Source: Eupeodes corollae (lineage: Eukaryota; Arthropoda; Insecta; Diptera; Syrphidae). Taken from it: a DNA stretch of 64,000 nt. A model generated the notes under the pieces. It had not been told where the DNA came from. It saw only the letters and a program-made list of their open reading frames with translations, and did no database searches. The stretch lies in assembly GCF_945859685.1 (NCBI RefSeq), contig NC_079149.1:24897118-24961117 (forward strand), in the 5' to 3' direction. Positions 58,085-64,000 of this stretch are shown one piece after another. Position numbers and translations under genes: made by a program. How positions within the stretch are numbered: the first letter of the stretch is position 1; the number at the start of each line of letters is the position of its first letter.

Positions 58085-59080
58085 AGTACATGCTGTCATC
58101 AAGAAAGGCCCTACAAAACCTAATTAACTTTGAGGTAGTTAAAGACTCTGTATAAATAGGCTCTGCTATGAATGCACAAAAAATCACCAGCATTGGGATC
58201 AAACGAACTATTACCCTTGCTTACCACTGTTTTTCTTCAGGCTTAGAGAGTAATTGGTGGTACCCGTGGCATGATGGTTAGTGTGTTGGACTGTCATGCT
58301 AGAGGTCTTGGGTTCGATCCCTGCCTATGCCATCTAAAGTCTTTTCACGGGTACTGCCTCTTGCGAGGAATTGACAAATTCTCCAAGAGTAACTATTGTC
58401 ATGAAAAAGTGCTTTCTCAAAATTAGCCGTTCGGAGTCGACATATAAACTGTAGGTCCCCTCCATTCCTGACAACATTACTCGCACACAGGAATGGTTGA
58501 GAGTTGTAAGTCACTAGGCCTTGGTTCTCAACGGACTGTCGCGCCACCCAATTTATTTTTTATTTAGAGAGTAATTGAAGAGAAAATCCTACTCGGGAGC
58601 AACCAAAGTGTCGCTATCTAAGACCCTCATAATCCCCGTCCATGAACATGGACTTTAAAAAAAGCCGATAAAAGCACCTTGACTCGTTTTGAGAGAAAAG
58701 TTCTTTGACGTAATCTACAGTCTCGTGTTTATAGAAGGTGAGTGAAGGAGAAGATGGAACGAAAAACTGTTCAGGCTAAAAAGTGACGTAAACTTAGCCA
58801 GAAGAATAACAGTCCTACGACTTAGATGGTTGGGTCACGTAGAGCATATGGAAACCAATGTTCCAGGCCAGAAAGTCTTCAAATCTACACTAACAGAACA
58901 TCACAGTAAAGGAAGACAGCTGATCAGTTGACACGCACAAGTTGAAAGTGACCTCACCCAACTTGGAGTTCGTAACTTGATACATCTTGCTAAAGACTGA
59001 GCCAGATGGAGAAGTTTGATGGGTAAGGCTCTAGTTCACACTGGACTGTAAGCCCGCTTAAGTTAAGACGTAAGTAAGAC
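58085..59080 (+). mobile_element. RTE-like LINE C-terminal fragment, interrupted by a SINE
   Basis: Before the SINE: INFEVVKDSVYIGSAMN near 58118-58170 and IGIKRTITLAYHCFSSGLES near 58196-58250. After it: SATKVSLSKTLIIPV near 58595, RRRWNEKLFRLKSDVNLARR near 58748-58810, LRLRWLGHVEHMETNVPGQK near 58817-58875, and TQLGVRNLIHLAKD near 58956-59000. It ends with GTTCACACTGGACTGTAAGC and an AAGT-type tail. It matches the 3' part of the copy at 52.15 kb but also holds the region deleted there. Stops make it inactive. Confidence 0.8.
58257..58563 (+). mobile_element. Best-preserved tRNA-derived SINE
   Basis: The A box TGGCATGATGG is at 58267-58277 and the B box GGTTCGATCC at 58311-58320, the spacing of a pol III tRNA promoter. 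The head resembles tRNA-Asp: GGTTAGTGTGTTGGACTGTC carries the CTGTCAT anticodon loop (anticodon GTC). A tRNA-unrelated body follows, ending GCGCCACCCAATTTATTTTT. Perfect 14-base target duplications TTAGAGAGTAATTG flank it at 58243-58256 and 58564-58577. It has no coding capacity and would rely on a partner LINE for mobility; the source of that machinery is unknown. The clean duplication suggests a fairly recent insertion. Confidence 0.9.
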
Positions 59081-60639
59081 TGCAAAAAACTCACACCCTT
59101 TTATAGTGAATTTTGGAATCATTCAATTTTGAGTAATTTAAGTTGTCAAAAAATAACGGCTTCCAAAAAAAACAGGTTATTAAAAATAGAACTTCCTAAT
59201 TTACTCTGTTAATTTAGAGATTGCTTGATATTAGTTTTTCTTAAAGAGATTACAAAAACAATTTTTAACCTTTCACATGAAAACTTGAGAACTGGACGAA
59301 ACAATGACCCTTGTCGAGATATGTCAGGCAGAGATAAAACTTTATTCAAGATAGATTAATTAGTTTTTAAGAAATAGTCATAACATTGGATTCACCTTTA
59401 TGTCTCAAAAGATACTGAAAGGAATTAAAGAGAAATTTTAAAGGGTTAACGTAAGTATTTGGCAAGCTTTATTTTTGACATAAGCTTAAAGTCTCATTAA
59501 CACTGGATTTAAGTATCAAATTATGTCATATGCCTTTTTAAGTTAAACATTAACTTGAATTTGATTAAATAAAATTTGATTCCCTTAGTATTTTTGAATT
59601 TTCAAATCCTTCAACTTTTTTAATTACCAAAAAATCATCCTCATAGCTTGATAAAGTCATTCAAATATGTCAAAAAGTTGTTTGTTTTACTGTAAGTATT
59701 ATTAATAATTTTTCTTAGAACCCAAACCAAAATACTATATATGACAGAGTTTTAGTAAAACTGTCAACACAAAACATAATCCATTAAGCCACTTGTATGA
59801 AAAACGATACAAACAAAAATATCCTTCTCATTTCTTTTCCCATCATCAAAGCTTAGAATATTTATAATATAAAGCTGATGTGTAAGGAGATCCGTTATCA
59901 TAAGTAGAGAAAGAGGTCCTCCATTGACTTAAAAGACCCCTATTTAGCTTTTTATGTTCATTATATATATGATCTTTTTGTACTTAATTATATTACATAA
60001 GGTTGCTTCTGTTAATTATTTAATTAATAATGTCTTCATTGAAGACTAATTCGGATCTATCAGTTTCAAGATTTTCTCTTTGATTAAAGTGTCATATTAA
60101 ATTGACATTACATAAAGAACTATTTAATTGCAGTTACAACAAAAATAATTATAGTACGTCAGTTAATTCTATCGTGAATTGAACACATAACATTTCTATG
60201 GAAATATCGGTGATAAGGTGAAACCAAAACAATTGAAATACAAAATGATAAGAATTTATTAACAAAACCCACACACTTCAAAACACACACATCTGTATAA
60301 AATTCTACAACTTACATAAATAAAATAACAATCAAAAAGGAGGAAAAGAACTGTCAAAAAATATATACAAGCACGAGAAGAGAAAAACCCCCTTAAATGG
60401 CGCCCAACCCAAAACACATACTACATGTTTCGATACACTACGAAAATTTATAGCAAACATGCGCACTTTAAACATGTTAAACTTTTTATAGGACACCAGT
60501 CTGTCTCTCGTATGAGAGAATTTTGTTAACGCTTTAATCAAATTCTTAAAGGAAAAAGTTTTACTCAAAAAATGAAAAAAGAAACAAAGATGAAAAATGT
60601 AGAAAAAAAGGGAAATAAAATATGTTAAGAAATTGAAAC
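59081..60639. other. Non-coding interval, probably intron next to the minus-strand exon
   Basis: It is AT-rich with no coding region. On the minus strand it lies downstream of the donor-like site at the end of the exon at 60.64-61.94 kb, so it is likely the start of an intron. Confidence 0.5.
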
Positions 60640-61935
60640 CTGTAAACTATGCGGAACGGATTTATTGCGATGCTCCGAGCTCAATTTCGTTTGGCGCACA
60701 AAACTGCGACAGGACCTGTCCTTGAAATTGAGCTCGAGACCATGGTCACTGATGGATATGGTGTTTGCGCTATCTGGGCTCAGTGCTAACGGCCTATTGC
60801 CACCACCACCACCACCGCCGCCATTGTGCGTACCCAGCAGCGTTGTCATCGTCATCATTCCGTTATTATTTATATTATACCCCAATGCATTGGGGTCATA
60901 GTAGTCCGTGTGATTGGCGTAACATGGATAACAGTTCTCGTTGGCTGTAATGTTAATGACATTCGAAAAGCTTGTGCTACTTTGGTTACTGATGGTTAGG
61001 TTGTTCCCGCCGTTGTTTCCGCCGTTGTTACCATTACCGCCATTACCATTGCCATCAGTGTGTGCGTTAGCAGAATTCTTAGAGTTGGGGTTATTGCAGC
61101 TTTTTGCAGGTGGATATTTCGAAGCGCAGGACAAGGTGGTTGTGGATGCAGTGGCAACAGCAGGGGCAGCACCTAGAGCGGTGGTGGTTGAAGCACTTGC
61201 AGCGACAGAACTATCAACACTAGCTATAGCAGCAGTAGCAGCAGCGGAAGAACTGGTAGATGCAGCAGCGGGGCTGGTAGGTGGTGAATTAGCAGCGACT
61301 ACAGCGCCACCACCTCCAGCAACAACAGCAGCAGCAGCTGAACAACAAACAGGAGATGAAGATGAAAATTGCTGAGAAGGAGTTGCGGATGCAGATGAAG
61401 ACGTTGTTGTAGGTGGTTGTTGCTGACTGGCAGTCAGTGCCGAACAACTACTGCCAAACGATGAGGGGGCATGACTACTATTGTTGAAATTGTTCACCTT
61501 GTCATCGCCGCTGTCATCTGTGGTGGCAGGTTGTGGTGTTGCTTGTCCAATGGCAGTTTTTGTTGAAGAAGACTTTCGGCTGTATGGCGAGGGCGACGAT
61601 CGTCGATGCATTGTTCCTTGGCCAACACCACCACCAGAAGATGATGTATCTTTATCCATGATATCTTCACCGCCACCATTACCTCCATTCCCATTACCGC
61701 CGCCGTGGTTGATGGGTCGATTATTATTTGGGGCAGCTCCATTGCCCACCAAACTGCCTACAATTCCACGGCCACCATTTGCTGCAGAGTCTATGAGAAT
61801 TTTTGTTGCGGCAATGGCATCGTCGTCATCATCAACATCCGAACTATCACTGTCGATGCCGGTGAAGTTTTTGTTGTTCGTATTTGTCAAAATAAGCGGC
61901 ACACTTGAGCTATCTATTATTCCCGATTTGCTCAT
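60640..61935 (-). CDS. Large low-complexity coding exon, likely first exon of a host gene
   Basis: On the minus strand 432 codons are open from ATG (61935-61933, MSKSGIIDSSSVPLILTN) to a CAG|GTTTCA donor-like site. Without splicing the frame would end six codons later. There is an acidic patch (DSDSSDVDDDDD, residues 28-39), an Asn/Gly region, a Ser-Pro/Arg region (HRRSSPSPYSRKSSS), long Ala/Ser/Thr tracts (about 170-280), and a Gly run at about 372-379. The last 50 residues are of normal complexity (ALSPDSANTISISDHGLELN, then KDRSCRSFVRQTK, ending VPHSLQ). No membrane segment or catalytic domain is seen. This architecture is common in the N-terminal exons of fly channel, kinase and transcription-factor genes, and I cannot name the gene. 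The phase-0 end and high local GC support a real exon. Upstream in-frame GTG at 61968 is not a likely start. Confidence 0.75.
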
Positions 61936-63326
61936 TTTATTTTTATTATTTTTTAGCTTTTTTTCCACTTTGATTTAATTTTTTTAGTATAAATTTAACA
62001 CTTAGAAATTTTAATTGATAACATTTTTTTTTTATTTTGATTAAAGAGTTGGATGGAATTTGAATTTTATTAATTTTCTTATTTTTGTTGTGATTTTATT
62101 TCTTGTATTTTTCTACGCTATTCGGAGAAATATTTAATTGAAATTTTGTGGAATAAAATAATGTATATGCATTTCTGAAGATTCAATTTTTATATTTTGA
62201 GCAGTTATAACTTTAGAAGAACCTCAATAATTTTTGAAACCCCAATCTATTTGCAAAAAATGTAATGTATGCTATTCCCTGTTTTGCTATATGATATTTT
62301 ATTCATTTTCCTTTCTTTCTGTTTGTCCTAGAGAAAGTTAAAAAAAGAAGAGATACAGTTGACATTGGATCTGTCAGATCATTAAAAATATATTTTTCCT
62401 TTCCTAACTTAAAAAAAAAACATCATTTGAAGAAGAAGATATTTCTCAAGGAGTTGATGTGCGTTCTAAGAGGAAAAGTATATCTTTTGTGGAAAATGAT
62501 ATGATATATATTTTTCTATGTATGTATTTGTAAGACTATAGGAAGAAGATTATTATTTGCTGTGTGTTGTTTTGGAAAATACGCATTTACTTAAATATAA
62601 AAGTTATTTAATCTACTTTAAACCCTAGTTTTTCTTTCCCCAAAAAAACCTTTATAAATTTATTCAGACAATACACATAAACGAAAAAATGAAAATACAT
62701 ATGTAGGTACATAAGAAAAAGGTTTAATCTTTTCAACCAACAATAATGGGATATGAAATGTATCTTCCGCTCGATGATTATGTAGTTCCGGAAAATAAAT
62801 TCTTTTTCTAAAATTCTGACACATTTTCCAGCAGCATAGAAGGGAGTTTTTTTTCAACTTAACACATTATACTTAGATGAGAGCTTTTTTTTTAAGGACC
62901 CTTTTTGGTCGGTAGATGTTTTTAAAGGATACATTATCAATGACTCAGGGGGTTTTTTAACCAAGCTAAATACCGTCGAGAGAAGAAAAGAAAACTTAGA
63001 AGAACAAACCATTTTTATTAAAGGAAAAACAATTTCAAATCGAATTAAACAAAGTTCGAAGAAAAGTCATCACATAAAACGATGGAAGAAGTGGAAGGGT
63101 AGAAAAAATTGAGCTCAACATAATTGCTTTTATGGTCAAAAGTATTGGGTACAAAATGTTGAAAGAATTAAAATTAAGAATAATGACAATTTCTGGAGAA
63201 CTAGGGTACAGAGAGTTATTTTTGTGAAGAACCAAAACCTCCCGAGTAATAAAAATAACATTGGTTTCTTTTTGCGGTGCAAAATTGATCCTTTTAGGAT
63301 GACAAACTTCCCAAAAATTCTTTGAA
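61936..63326. other. Upstream region of the minus-strand exon
   Basis: It is AT-rich and non-coding, and probably holds the 5' untranslated part, an upstream intron or the promoter of the minus-strand gene. I could not pick out a TATA box or initiator with confidence. Confidence 0.4.
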
Positions 63327-64000
63327 GGGATGGTTTAATTTTAAGGGCCGATATAAAATGCAAACCACATCTTAAAACGTCATGATTTGTCTGCATTTCA
63401 TTCAAATAAACAATTGAGCGTTAAAGTAAATCAGGCTTTTTATAAAAAAAGGCGTTCAAATCCAATGCGCTTTGATTTTTTTTGCTGAATTTAATCGTCC
63501 AAAAGTGCCTACAATCGAATAAACTAAAAAATAAAAACAAGCATTATTTTACAGCTCGTATTGCAGGCAATATTGCAGCAGGTTTTGAGCACTAGTTGCA
63601 CCTCTCAAGCTCATCGTTGATGAACGTTATGCAAAAAGACTTACAAGGAGCTTAAAAGGAGCAATTGACTCAAGAACTAAGGACCATTTCAATCGTGCGC
63701 AACAGTACATAATCAATGGTCAAAATCGTTTCAAGAAATGGCAATCATCGGCATTATTGGGCCGTAATTTTATCCAAAATGAGGATGGTCGGGCAATTAT
63801 TGTGAATGTCCTTCGGTATTGTATCTCACAGCCGAATTGGAAGATATGAATGTTAATGATATGTAGTTTCAAAAGAACGGTGCCATTTGCCACATAGATA
63901 ACGAAATAATGGGTTCTATTGCGCGACAACTATCTCACGTGGTGGCGATGTCAATTGACTGTCAAGATCTTCTGATTTTCCACCATTAGACTTCTGTCTT
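63327..64000 (+). mobile_element. Mariner remnant, cut by the window edge
   Basis: It starts with GGGATGGTTTAATTTTAAGG and then GCCGATAT, a mariner left end like that at 38.44 kb. Decayed transposase pieces follow in order: the TARIAGNIAAGFEH-type N-terminal reading near 63551-63595, QLTQELRTISIVRNST-like near 63663-63705, IIGPXFYPKXGWSGNYC-type near 63755-63810, VNDMXFQKNGAICHIDN near 63852-63905, and a final PPLDFCL near 63980. Internal deletions and stops are numerous, and the 3' end lies beyond the window. Confidence 0.7.

Noticed and set aside
58257..58335. SINE head as a functional tRNA gene
   Set aside because: It has pol III boxes, but the acceptor ends do not pair as in a tRNA and it continues into the SINE body with target duplications.
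61936..61968. Upstream extension of the minus-strand exon to 61968
   Set aside because: The extension would begin with GTG; the ATG at 61935 is the sensible eukaryotic start.
60941..61978. Long plus-strand ORFs opposite the low-complexity exon
   Set aside because: They are mirror frames of GC-rich trinucleotide tracts. The minus frame has the ATG, the phase-0 donor-like end and a normal-complexity tail.

Overview
The window looks like a euchromatic stretch from a higher fly (Diptera, probably Brachycera). It is strongly AT-rich, gene-poor and littered with decayed transposons of classes typical of fly genomes. The one convincing host coding segment is a long Ser/Ala/Gly/Asn-rich exon, of the kind seen in dipteran neuronal or regulatory genes. 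There are no operons, ribosome-binding sites or CRISPR arrays. Most of the sequence between elements is non-coding DNA, probably intronic or intergenic.

Layout. From 1 to 16.3 kb is a repeat-rich zone. It holds mariner remnants (1.95-3.39, 7.95-8.61 and 10.85-11.22 kb), a possible fold-back element (1.2-1.74 kb), and several copies of one dispersed repeat, called family A here (3.57, 9.05, 9.48, 11.3, 13.19 and 14.85 kb, with another at 20.77 kb). Two retrotransposon remnants sit behind A copies in a duplicated block. From 16.3 to 30.4 kb is mostly unique DNA with two weak minus-strand exon candidates (17.6 and 18.8 kb) and a GA-rich promoter-like stretch. From 30.4 to 35.3 kb come Jockey-like and RTE-like retrotransposon fragments, a SINE and a deleted mariner. 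From 38.4 to 39.5 kb is a mariner with both ends. From 43.5 to 44.85 kb are an RNase H-bearing LINE remnant (I/R1-like) and a mariner 3' end.

The centrepiece is 46,085-49,955: a complete Transib-type DNA transposon of the lineage related to the RAG1 recombinase. It lies inside an older mariner copy, is flanked by the 5-bp duplication CGACG, and has CACAGTG at both termini, the same seven bases as the V(D)J recombination heptamer. Its transposase keeps the DDE residues and both zinc-binding histidines. It is broken by in-frame stops and a one-base deletion, and one zinc-binding cysteine has become tyrosine.

After it come another RNase H LINE remnant (50.2-51.4 kb), an unusually clean hairpin (51.63-51.72 kb), an RTE-like element lacking its catalytic core (52.15-53.21 kb), and a Jockey-like element and an RTE-like element each interrupted by a tRNA-derived SINE (56.4-59.1 kb). 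The only convincing host exon is on the minus strand at 60.64-61.94 kb. A further mariner runs off the right end.

The mobile genes do not form a pathway. They are a layered record of insertions: Transib into mariner; SINE into mariner, into a Jockey-like element and into an RTE-like element; RTE tail into a Jockey-like remnant. All identifications rest on reading the sequence by eye and on knowledge of the families. No database search was run.
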